Assembly: GCA_964624465.1 (NCBI GenBank)
Contig: CAZUZD010000101.1
Span: 1-18,545 of the forward strand
Length of the DNA: 18,545 nucleotides
Direction: 5' to 3'
From: CAZUZD01 sp964624465
Lineage (GTDB): Bacteria > Planctomycetota > Planctomycetia > Isosphaerales > Isosphaeraceae
Shown: piece after piece, positions 1 to 6,480 of the stretch
Layout: the number at the start of each line of letters is the position of its first letter
How positions within the stretch are numbered: the stretch's first letter is position 1
Notes under the pieces: model-generated
The model's input: only the letters and a program-made list of their open reading frames with translations
What the model was told of the DNA's origin: nothing
The model's database searches: none
Position numbers and translations under genes: made by a program

Positions 1-1
1 G

Positions 2-1015
2 CTGGCCGCGCTGCTGGGTCTCGACCCGGCCGCCCTCGACGGCCTGGCCGACGTGCAGGACCGCCACCGCACCCCGGACCCAGGTGGCGGCGCGGGCGCC
101 CGTCGCTCGCACTACCGGCGCCGGTGGGTGCCGAAGCGGCTGGCCTCGGCGCGGCTGATCGAGTGGCCCAAGCCCCGGCTCCTGGCGGCGCAGCGGGCGA
201 TCCTGCGGGCGGTGCTCGACCCGGTGCCGCCGCACGACGCCGCGCACGGCTTCCGCGCCGGCCGCTCGATCCTGACCAACGCCGCGCCCCACGTCGGCCG
301 CCGGGTCGTGCTGCGGCTCGACCTGCACGACTTCTTTCCGTCGATCGGCCGGCCCCGGGTGGCGGCGATCTTCCGCACCCTGGGGTACCCCGAGCCGGTC
401 GCCGCGCTGCTGGCCGGCCTGACGACGGTGGCCACCCCCGGCGCCGCGTGGTCCGACCCGATGGCCCCGCGCGGCGGGCCCGACGCCTGGCGGCTGCGGC
501 GGCTCTACGACGCCGCCCACATGCCCCAGGGCGCCCCCACCTCGCCGGCCCTGGCGAACCTGGCCGGCTACCGGCTCGATGCCCGGTTGCAGGCCCTCGC
601 CCGATCCGTCGGCGCCACCTACACCCGCTACGCCGACGACCTGACCTTCTCGGGCGACGCCGACTTCGCCGCCACGCTGAACCGGTTCCCGGCGCAGGTC
701 GGGGCGATCGCGCTGGAGGAGGGCTTCGCGGTCAACGGCCGCAAGACGCGGGTGCTGCGGCGCGGGATGCGGCAGGTCGTCGCCGGCGTGGTCGTCAACG
801 AGCACCCGAACGTGCCCCGCGCCGACTTCGACCGGCTCAAGGCGATCCTCCACGCCTGCGTCCGGCACGGCCCCGCCGACCAGAACCGCGCCGGCGTGCC
901 CGACTTCCGCGCCCACCTGCTGGGCCGCATCGCGCACGTCGCCCTGCTCCACCCCGCCCGCGGCGCCGCCCTCCGCGCCCGCTTCGACCAGATCGCCTGG
1001 CCCGACACGTCGTGA
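2..1015 (+). CDS. Retron-type reverse transcriptase, 5' end outside window
   Basis: An RNA-templated DNA polymerase of the retron/group-II-like RT family. The frame is open from base 2, so the gene begins upstream of the window. The GTG at 53 is internal, because residues before it (LAALLGLDPAALDGLAD) resemble the normal N-terminus of these RTs. Visible motifs: PKPRLLAAQRAIL followed by HGFRAGRS (RT1/2); NAAPH at 278-292, matching the retron region-X motif NAxxH; LDLHDFFPSI (motif A, catalytic Asp); QGAPTSPALANL (RT4); the catalytic YADD at 629-640; and VAGVVVN, close to the retron region-Y VTG motif. The C-terminal end (LLGRIAHVALLHPARG) is typical of this RT group. The polymerase core looks intact. 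Retron msr-msd RNA normally lies 5' of the RT, so it would be outside the window. No effector gene follows on the same strand: the next feature is a REP cluster and a convergent gene. RT identity is near certain; the retron subclass is not. Confidence 0.9.
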   Translation: MAALLGLDPAALDGLADVQDRHRTPDPGGGAGARRSHYRRRWVPKRLASARLIEWPKPRLLAAQRAILRAVLDPVPPHDAAHGFRAGRSILTNAAPHVGRRVVLRLDLHDFFPSIGRPRVAAIFRTLGYPEPVAALLAGLTTVATPGAAWSDPMAPRGGPDAWRLRRLYDAAHMPQGAPTSPALANLAGYRLDARLQALARSVGATYTRYADDLTFSGDADFAATLNRFPAQVGAIALEEGFAVNGRKTRVLRRGMRQVVAGVVVNEHPNVPRADFDRLKAILHACVRHGPADQNRAGVPDFRAHLLGRIAHVALLHPARGAALRARFDQIAWPDTS

Positions 1016-1055
1016 GCGGCGTCCGAAGCGTCCCATCGTCTCGTGGGGCGATTCC

Positions 1056-1144
1056 GTGTGTCGTGGCCTGAGCAGAGCGTGGCCACGACGACGATTCGGA
1101 GGCCGCCGTCAACGTGGCCACGCTCCGCTCAGGCCCCGGCACAC
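1056..1144. repeat. REP-like inverted pair
   Basis: Arms at 1056-1087 and 1113-1144 are inverted copies of each other, matching at 29 of 32 positions, separated by 25 bp. Each arm is itself a small hairpin: in the left arm CGTGGCC (1062-1068) pairs with GGCCACG (1081-1087) around a 12-base loop. The loop core is AGCAGAGCGT on the left and AGCGGAGCGT (inverted) on the right. It lies in the 3' region of the RT gene. The architecture is that of REP elements in inverted pairs. The family itself was not identified. Confidence 0.75.
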
Positions 1145-1173
1145 CAGCCCGAGCACCCGGGAATTTGCCTGGC

Positions 1174-1307
1174 TTTCGTAGGGCGGATCAGCGGAGCGTC
1201 ATCCGCCGCGCCCGAAGTGGGAGCGATCGATCCGACCCTGGCAACGGTCAGGAGCCTGGCCGCCGCCCGGCCCGGCGGATGACGCTCCGCTGATCCGCCC
1301 TACGAAA
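1174..1307. repeat. REPIN-like element, perfect 35-bp inverted arms
   Basis: The arms 1174-1208 and 1273-1307 are perfect reverse complements (35/35) separated by 64 bp. Each arm carries the hallmarks of a REP sequence: a GTAG tetranucleotide (1178-1181) at the foot of a hairpin with stem GGCGGAT/ATCCGCC and loop CAGCGGAGCGTC. Two REPs in inverted orientation with a short spacer make a REPIN. It lies between the convergent RT and DUF1508 genes, the usual place for such elements. Mobilisation of GTAG-type REPs by REP-associated tyrosine transposases (RAYTs) is known for the class; no RAYT is present in this window. Confidence 0.85.
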
Positions 1308-1322
1308 ACACCCGCTCCGATG

Positions 1323-1345
1323 CCGGCCCCCGGATCCGGGGCCGG
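1323..1345 (-). terminator. Candidate terminator of the DUF1508 gene
   Basis: A perfect 8-bp stem, CCGGCCCC (1323-1330) with GGGGCCGG (1338-1345), and a 7-base loop begin two bases after the minus-strand stop codon. A T-rich stretch (GTTTTCG on the minus strand) comes only about 15 bases later, so this is a good hairpin but an imperfect intrinsic terminator. Confidence 0.4.
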
Positions 1346-1346
1346 G

Positions 1347-1763
1347 TCACTTCTTGCCGGTGATGTCCTGGACCTGGGCGGCGGCGGCGCCGGCCTGGAT
1401 CAGGTCGACGGCGTGGCGGCAGTCGGCCTTCGCCTTGTAGCCCTCGCCGGAGGTGCCGATGATGTTCCCGTTGGCGGCGCGGATGCGGTAGCGGTACTCG
1501 CCGGCGATGTCGCGGAAGATCTCGAACCGCAGGCCGCGGCGGCCCGTGCTGGCGCGGTAGCCGGCAAACGCCCCGAGCGCGGTGCCGGCGGCGCCGCCGG
1601 AGAGCACGTCGAGGAACCGGCGGCGGGTGTAGGCGCGGATCCAGGGGGGCCTGGGCAGCAGCGCCGGGTCGAGCGGGCCGCCGAAATTGAGGTCGGCCGG
1701 CAGGCCCGGGTCGCCGGGGCGCCCGGCGGCGAAGTCGTCCGGGCGCCTGGGGGTCGAGGCCAT
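1347..1763 (-). CDS. DUF1508 (YegP-like) protein with Tat-like/anchor segment
   Basis: A 138-residue protein. Residues about 78-137 form one DUF1508 unit: FEIFRDIAGEYRYRIRAANG, then IIGTSGEGYKAKADC and a short helix. E. coli YegP has two such units; here there is one. Function of the domain is poorly defined. Residues 47-70 (RRRFLDVL followed by a Gly/Ala-rich hydrophobic stretch) look like a twin-arginine or signal-anchor segment preceded by a 46-residue Pro-rich leader, so the domain is probably exported or membrane-tethered. The start at 1763 was chosen because GGGAG lies 8 bases upstream; an open frame continues to 1847 but has the composition of non-coding DNA. It is convergent with the RT gene and divergent from the glycosyltransferase at 1941. 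Confidence 0.85.
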   Translation of the reverse strand: MASTPRRPDDFAAGRPGDPGLPADLNFGGPLDPALLPRPPWIRAYTRRRFLDVLSGGAAGTALGAFAGYRASTGRRGLRFEIFRDIAGEYRYRIRAANGNIIGTSGEGYKAKADCRHAVDLIQAGAAAAQVQDITGKK

Positions 1764-1927
1764 CGGTGGGGCTCCCGAGGGGTGCGAGGGGGGACCACCG
1801 GGCCCGGCCGACGCGCACCCGGCGCCGGCGGCCCGATCGGTCCGCATGCTCCCAATGTACCCCGCCCGCCGCGGGCGGGCGCGACCGATCGCGCGGGGCG
1901 GGGCCTGGGCCGGGGCGACCCAGACGC

Positions 1928-1933
1928 TACAAT
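1928..1933 (+). promoter_or_regulatory. TACAAT -10 box placed for a leaderless transcript
   Basis: TACAAT ends 7 bases before the ATG at 1941, so a normal start site would fall at or next to the start codon. No Shine-Dalgarno sequence is seen and no clear -35 box lies 16-19 bp upstream. This matches the short-spaced -10 arrangement known from leaderless genes in other bacteria. The same extended sequence, TACAATCGG, recurs at 9043. Confidence 0.5.
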
Positions 1934-1940
1934 CGGCCCG

Positions 1941-3476
1941 ATGTCCACCGAGCCCCCCGCACGTCCGGCCCCCCGACGACGCCGCCGCCCCGGGCCCGGC
2001 GCCGGCCTACTCATCGCGCTGGTCGCCGCGGCGTCGGTCGGCCGGAACACCCGGTTCGAGGCCCCGCCCCGCTTCGACGGCGCCGGCTACGCCGTGCTGG
2101 CCGAGAGCCTGCGCACCGGCCGGGGCTACCGCGAGATCGACCACCCGGCCGCCCCCCGCCACGCGCACTTCCCGCCCGGCTACCCCGTGACCCTGGCGGC
2201 GCTCTGGAGCCTCACCGGCCGCTCGGCGCCGGCGGCGCACGCCTTCTCCCTGGGTTGCACCGTGGCGGCCACGCTCCTGGGGTGGCAGATGTTTGCGCGG
2301 GCGCTGGCGCCGACGGTCGCGCTGCTGCTGGGGCTGGCGCTGGCGGTCAACGGCACCTGGGGGCGGGTGGGGGGTTAGATCCAGTCGGAGCCGCTGTTCC
2401 TGGTGCTGGAGCTGGCCGCCGTGCTGGTCGCGGGCCGCGCGGCGCGCCTCGGCGGGCCGGGCACGGGGGCCTGGCTCGGCGTGCTGCTGGGGGCGGGCGT
2501 GCTCACGCGCCACGTCGGGGTCGCGCTGGCGGCCGCGCTGCTGGCCGATCTCTGGCTCAGGCGCCGGCGCCGCGCGACGCTGGTCGCGGCGCTGACGGCC
2601 CTGGTCATGATCGCGCCCTGGGCCGGCTGGCTGCTGACCGTCGGCGGCGACACCCAGGCCGCGCGGCTGCCGCGCACGGGCCTGGCGGAGCTGATCGGCT
2701 CGCAGGCGCTGTTCTACCTGAGGCGGCTGCCCGACCAGATCGTCGGGCCGGTCATCGAGGTGGCCACCGTCTTCCGGCCGCAGTGGGCGGTGCCGGCCAC
2801 GGCGGCGGCGGCGGTTGCATCGGGCCTGATGCTCGCCGGCTGGGCCCGCTGCCTGCGATCGCGACGGCGACGGGTGCTCGGCCTGGTGCCGCTGCTGACC
2901 CTGACGCTCCTGCTCGTCTGGCCGTTCACCGAGGCCGGCCGGTTCCTGATCCCCCTGGTCCCGTTCCTGCTCGTCGGCAGCGTCGAGGGCCTGGCGCCGG
3001 TACTGGTGCGGCTGGGACTGGCGAGCCGGCGGCGGGCCCGCGTGCTGGCGGCGGCGCTCGTGCTGGCGGCGTCGCTGCCGTACCCGATCCTGGCCCTGGC
3101 CACCCACCGCGCCGGGGCCGCCGAGGCGACCCACGCCCCCTTCGATGCCGCCTGCGCCGTGCTCGCCACGCAGCCCGGCGGACCCGGGCCGGTGCTGGGG
3201 CGGCAGGCGGGGGAAGTGTTCTGGCAATCGGGCCGCCCGGCTCTCGCGCCGCCGGCCGACGCCGACCCGGACGCCATCGAGGCGCTGATCGTCGCGCACG
3301 GCGTGACCGACCTGCTCGTCGACGACGACCGCTACCAGCACGACGCCGCCAGCCCGCTGGGCCGCTACGTGGCCGGGCGGCCGGGCCGGGTGCGGCGGGT
3401 CTGGGCGGCCCCCGACGGCGCGCCGGTGGCTGTCTACTCCGTGATGCCGGGCGAGGGAACCCGGGTTGACCCCTGA
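1941..3476 (+). pseudogene. GT-C (PMT_2/GT39-like) membrane glycosyltransferase split by in-frame TAG
   Basis: Conceptually a 511-codon multi-TM glycosyltransferase of the ArnT/PMT_2 type, which transfers sugars from polyprenyl-phosphate donors at the outer face of the inner membrane. The N-terminal part has FDGAGYAVLAESLRTGRGY and HFPPGYP, the usual first periplasmic loop of this group. A TAG at 2376-2378 is codon 146; the same frame then continues without a shift as IQSEPLFLVLELAAVL, which is conserved family sequence, to TGA at 3474. Later segments alternate hydrophobic helices and end in a soluble tail with TDLLVDDDRYQ. Coding composition is the same on both sides of the stop, so the lesion is recent or an assembly error. 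A restart at an internal Met or GTG (for example ATG or GTG near 2395-2403) would make a protein without the catalytic first loop. Ending at 3476, it overlaps the promoter of the next gene. Confidence 0.8.
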
Positions 3477-3495
3477 GCGGGGGCCGGGGCACAAT
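3466..3495 (+). promoter_or_regulatory. Promoter of second GT-C gene (TTGACC-18-CACAAT)
   Basis: TTGACC (3466-3471) and CACAAT (3490-3495) are separated by 18 bp. The -35 box lies inside the last codons of the preceding gene, and the -10 box begins 13 bases after its stop. The predicted start site is about 70 bases before the ATG at 3576. The close match to sigma-70 consensus in such GC-rich DNA makes this credible. Confidence 0.6.
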
Positions 3496-3575
3496 CCGCC
3501 GCCTTCCGCGACCGGGCCGATGGATCGGCTCGCGCTCGAACCCGACCCGGACGGCGCTCCGCTCCGAGGCCACGG

Positions 3576-4925
3576 ATGACCGACCGCCGCTGGACCGGGC
3601 TGCTGGTGGGGCTGGCCATCGCCGTGCGAGCGGCGGCCGTGCTGGTGCTCCAGAGCCACACCGTGCCCCGCAGCACCTACGAGCACGGCGAGATCGCCGC
3701 CAACCTGCTCGCCGGCCGCGGCTTCGCGATCCGGTTCCTGGGCGCCGAGGGCCCGACCTCGCAGCAGGCGCCGCTGTACCCGGTGGTCGTCGCCGCGGCC
3801 TATGCCCTGGGCGGGGTCGAGACCCCGCGATCGCTGCTGATCCTGGAGCTGTCGCAGGCGGTGCTCGGCGGCGTGCTGGTGCTGGGGGTGCTGGCGCTGG
3901 CCCGCGAGGCCGCGCCGGGCCGGCCCTGGGTCGGGCGGATCGCCGCTCTGATCGCGGCGCTGCACCCGACGCTGGTCTACGCCGCCACCCACGTGCAGGT
4001 CGCCCCCTGGGCGGCCGCGGGGCTCGCCTGGACCCTGGCGCTGGCCCACCGCGCCGGCCGCACGGGACGGCCCGCCGATGCGGTCGGCCTGGGCGTGCTG
4101 GGGGCGTTGCTGGCGCTCACCGACCCGATCCTCGCCCTGGTGGCGCCGGCGGCGGCCTGGGCCCTGGCGCGGGGGATCGGCTCATGGCGGGCGGCGCTGC
4201 GGCCGCTGGCCCTGGCCGGCGGCGTGGCGCTGGTCGGGATCGCCCCGTGGATCGCCCGCAACGCGGCGGTGCATGGCGAACTGGTGTTCATCAAGAGCAC
4301 CTTCGGCTACGCCTTCTGGCAGGGCAACTGCGCCCTGAGCCAGGGGACCGACAAGGTGCTCCGCCCCGCGCTCACCGACCGCACCCTGGCCGACGCCGCC
4401 GGCGGCGACCTGAAGGGCTGGAACGCCGCGCTCTGGCGGGCGCGGCACCAGGCCGGCTACCTCGACGACATCGCCCTGACCGCCGCCGACCGCGCCGCGC
4501 TCGGCCGCCTGAGCGAGCCCGAGCGCTCCCGCGTCCTGTTCCGCCGGGCCCTGGCCGAGCTGTCGCCGTCGCGGTACCTGCACCTCTGCGCCCAGCGGCT
4601 GCGGTACTTCGTGCTGTTCGACGAGACGAACCCGAAGACGCGGAACCGGACCTATCGCGCGGCCCACCTGGGGCTGACGCTCCTGGCCGGACTGGGCCTG
4701 CTGACGATGGGCCGCGAGCGCCGGCGTCGGCTGGCCCCGACGGCCCTGGCCGCGCTCCTGCTGACGGCCTTCCACGCGCTGACGATCGTCTCGGCCCGGT
4801 TCCATCTGCCGCTGGAGCCCCTGCTCGCCCTCTGGGCGGCCGCCGGCCTGGAGCGGATTCCCGGGCTCCTGCCGGCGACACCCCGGCCGATCGGGGCTCA
4901 GCCGCGGCGGCTGACGGTGTCGTAG
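3576..4925 (+). CDS. GT-C type membrane glycosyltransferase (PMT_2/GT39-like)
   Basis: A 449-residue multi-TM protein. Residues 35-76 (YEHGEIAANLLAGRGFAI, then QQAPLYPVVVAAAY) are the characteristic first loop of the ArnT/PMT_2 superfamily, which uses lipid-linked sugars on the periplasmic face. There are roughly nine hydrophobic segments, and a soluble loop around 280-330 containing LSEPERSRVLFRRALAEL. It lies downstream of the interrupted paralogue but with its own promoter, so the pair is a tandem duplication of a superfamily and not obviously of one gene. Its last 28 bases overlap the 3' end of the convergent gene at 4898; the C-terminal residues QPRRLTVS are simply the antisense of that gene's conserved tail, which suggests the original stop was lost. 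Donor and acceptor are unknown. Confidence 0.85.
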   Translation: MTDRRWTGLLVGLAIAVRAAAVLVLQSHTVPRSTYEHGEIAANLLAGRGFAIRFLGAEGPTSQQAPLYPVVVAAAYALGGVETPRSLLILELSQAVLGGVLVLGVLALAREAAPGRPWVGRIAALIAALHPTLVYAATHVQVAPWAAAGLAWTLALAHRAGRTGRPADAVGLGVLGALLALTDPILALVAPAAAWALARGIGSWRAALRPLALAGGVALVGIAPWIARNAAVHGELVFIKSTFGYAFWQGNCALSQGTDKVLRPALTDRTLADAAGGDLKGWNAALWRARHQAGYLDDIALTAADRAALGRLSEPERSRVLFRRALAELSPSRYLHLCAQRLRYFVLFDETNPKTRNRTYRAAHLGLTLLAGLGLLTMGRERRRRLAPTALAALLLTAFHALTIVSARFHLPLEPLLALWAAAGLERIPGLLPATPRPIGAQPRRLTVS

Positions 4926-5314
4926 GCGTCGGCGTCGCGGAGCGGGGCCTTGCCGCCGGTGCCGCCGATCGGGGTGTCGGGGCGACCGACCAGGATCGCG
5001 GTGCCGGGGATGGCGCTCAGCAGGGCCAGGGCGGCCACCATGTGCCACATCTCGGTGCCCGTCCGGATGTTCAGCGCCACGGCCGCGACGAGCAGGGGCA
5101 CGCCCGCGCCCACGAGCACGGCCTGCCAGAAGGGCCGCGCCCCCCGGACCGCCGGCGGGGCGACGCCGTGCTCCATGGCCCGCATCCGCTCGGCGTGCTC
5201 GCGGGTGCGCTCGCTGTTGCCGAAGATCAGCAGCAGCACCCAGGGCAGCACGATCACCGCGGCCAGGATCAGCAGCGAGAAGACCATCGGGGTGGCAGAC
5301 TCGTGATTGAACAT
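4898..5314 (-). CDS. Three-TM membrane protein, paralogue 1 of tandem trio
   Basis: A 138-residue protein of unknown function. Predicted layout: TM1 at about 10-32, a charged segment with ERMRAMEHG at 42-50, TM2 at 62-83, TM3 at 90-110, and a soluble tail ending DADAYDTVSRRG. The Glu-Arg-Met/Leu-Arg-Ala...Gly motif after TM1 and the tail are shared with the next two genes, while the helices are strongly diverged. It is last in the minus-strand order, 86 bp after paralogue 2 and separated from it by a good terminator, so it may have its own promoter. No strong ribosome binding site is visible before the ATG. Its 3' end overlaps the convergent glycosyltransferase by 28 bp. Confidence 0.8.
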   Translation of the reverse strand: MFNHESATPMVFSLLILAAVIVLPWVLLLIFGNSERTREHAERMRAMEHGVAPPAVRGARPFWQAVLVGAGVPLLVAAVALNIRTGTEMWHMVAALALLSAIPGTAILVGRPDTPIGGTGGKAPLRDADAYDTVSRRG

Positions 5315-5339
5315 ACCATCACTTCTGGATCATCTGACC

Positions 5340-5367
5340 CAAAAGCAACCCGCCCAGGCGGGCGGGT
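5340..5367 (-). terminator. Rho-independent terminator after paralogue 2
   Basis: On the minus strand, ACCCGCC (5367-5361) pairs perfectly with GGCGGGT (5354-5348) around a 6-base loop, followed by TGCTTTTG. It begins about 34 bases after the stop of the gene at 5401. This is the most convincing intrinsic terminator in the window. Confidence 0.7.
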
Positions 5368-5400
5368 CGAGTCGGGACCGGCGGGCACGCGGGACGGCGC

Positions 5401-5847
5401 TCAGCCACGGCGGCTGACGGTGTCGTAGGCGTCGGGATCGAAGGCCGCCGGCTTGCCGGCTGGCATCACGGGGATCTGGGAGTATTCGCGGTCGAAGAGC
5501 CGGTGGGCCAGGCCCGCGCCGGCGCGAACGCCGCTGACGCCGATGGCGGCGGCACCGCCCCAGAGGATGGCCATCGAGGCGCCCGAGTGCGCCCAGTGCG
5601 GGGCCGACAGGGTCGCGGTCAGGGCCACGCCCAGGGCCCCCAGCGGCACGACCGCCCCGAGCGCGATGCAGACGACCGCCGGCCAGGCGCGGTCGCCCGG
5701 CAGGGGGATGCCCATCTCGAGCGCCCGCAGCCGCTCGGTGTGCTGGAACCGCCGCAGCCGCTCCTTCTGGCGGATGCCCATCGCGATCGGGACCGTGGCC
5801 ATGATGCAGACCAGGCCCAGCGTCAGCACGGTCGAGACACCGTTCAT
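5401..5847 (-). CDS. Three-TM membrane protein, paralogue 2 of tandem trio
   Basis: A 148-residue protein of unknown function. TM1 is at about 5-24, followed by a basic stretch and ERLRALEMG at 38-46, TM2 at 55-79, TM3 at 90-107, then a soluble segment ending in KPAAFDPDAYDTVSRRG. That 17-residue tail is identical to the tail of paralogue 3. The start is well supported by GGAGGGG seven bases before the ATG. It lies 42 bp after paralogue 3, probably in the same transcript. The position of the E-R-x-R-A motif next to TM1 recalls small uncharacterised membrane proteins in which a short charged helix follows the first membrane segment, but I cannot assign a named family with confidence. Confidence 0.85.
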   Translation of the reverse strand: MNGVSTVLTLGLVCIMATVPIAMGIRQKERLRRFQHTERLRALEMGIPLPGDRAWPAVVCIALGAVVPLGALGVALTATLSAPHWAHSGASMAILWGGAAAIGVSGVRAGAGLAHRLFDREYSQIPVMPAGKPAAFDPDAYDTVSRRG

Positions 5848-5889
5848 TGCGCCCCTCCCCGGGGTTGAGGTCGGTCGGGTTGATCGGAC

Positions 5890-6342
5890 TCAGCCGCGGC
5901 GGCTGACGGTGTCGTACGCGTCGGGGTCGAAGGCCGCCGGCTTGCTGGCCGCGTCGGTCGCCCACGGCGAGGCGGCGGGCTCGGCGGCCGCGGCCCGCCG
6001 GCCGCCCAGGCGCACGGCGAGGACGGTGCCGCAGATCAGGGCGATCACGCTCACGGCGGCGACGACCCCCCAGATGTCGTCGCTGATGGGGCGCACGAGC
6101 GTCGCCAGCAGGGCGAACGCGAAGGCGACGGCCGGCACGCCGAATCCGATGCTGATGGCGGCCAGCGCCGGCCAGAACCCGCCGGCCTCGGGCCCGGGCG
6201 CCAGCCCGAGGTCGTAGGCCCGCATCCGCTCGCGGTGCAACTGCTCGCGGGCGCGGGCCCGCTGCTTCAGCACCATCACGGTGGGCACCAGGATCAGCGG
6301 CATCAGGATGGCCACGATCGGGATCGCGATGTCGTCGTTCAT
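5890..6342 (-). CDS. Three-TM membrane protein, paralogue 3 of tandem trio
   Basis: A 150-residue protein and the first gene of the minus-strand trio. TM1 is at about 6-25, a Lys/Arg-rich linker leads to ERMRAYDLG at 38-46, TM2 is at 57-82, TM3 at 90-111, and a longer Ala-rich linker ends in KPAAFDPDAYDTVSRRG. The linker between TM3 and the tail varies between the three copies in length and sequence, while the tail does not. It is divergent from glpK across a 138-bp region that contains a symmetric TATGATA element usable as a -10 in either direction. Function unknown. Confidence 0.85.
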   Translation of the reverse strand: MNDDIAIPIVAILMPLILVPTVMVLKQRARAREQLHRERMRAYDLGLAPGPEAGGFWPALAAISIGFGVPAVAFAFALLATLVRPISDDIWGVVAAVSVIALICGTVLAVRLGGRRAAAAEPAASPWATDAASKPAAFDPDAYDTVSRRG

Positions 6343-6397
6343 GGCCGGTGGCCCTCGCTCGACGGGGAAATCTCGGTGCTCGGACCGCCCGGGGCCC

Positions 6398-6408
6398 TAT
6401 GATACGAT
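6398..6408 (+). promoter_or_regulatory. Possible -10 region for glpK (TATGATACGAT)
   Basis: TATGAT (6398-6403) overlaps TACGAT (6403-6408) in an otherwise GC-rich divergent intergenic region. The reverse complement contains TATCAT, so it could also serve paralogue 3 on the minus strand. No good -35 box is visible for either direction. Predicted glpK leader is about 70 bases. Confidence 0.35.
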
Positions 6409-6480
6409 CGGCCGGCGGGCCTGGCCATCGGCGCCGGGCGGCGGCGAGCGGGCCCCGGGCCCAGGCGCGGAGTCTCTCCC

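Noticed and set aside
1043..1282. 79-codon open frame across the REP cluster
   Set aside because: It is read from the inverted repeats themselves and has no coding character.
2376..2378. TAG as programmed recoding (pyrrolysine or stop readthrough)
   Set aside because: No downstream recoding element or pyl gene is visible; a point mutation or sequence error is simpler.
2007..4049. 680-codon minus-strand open frame antisense to the glycosyltransferase genes
   Set aside because: Gln/Arg/Gly-rich composition typical of a GC-rich shadow frame, with no domain; the plus strand has recognisable protein family sequence.
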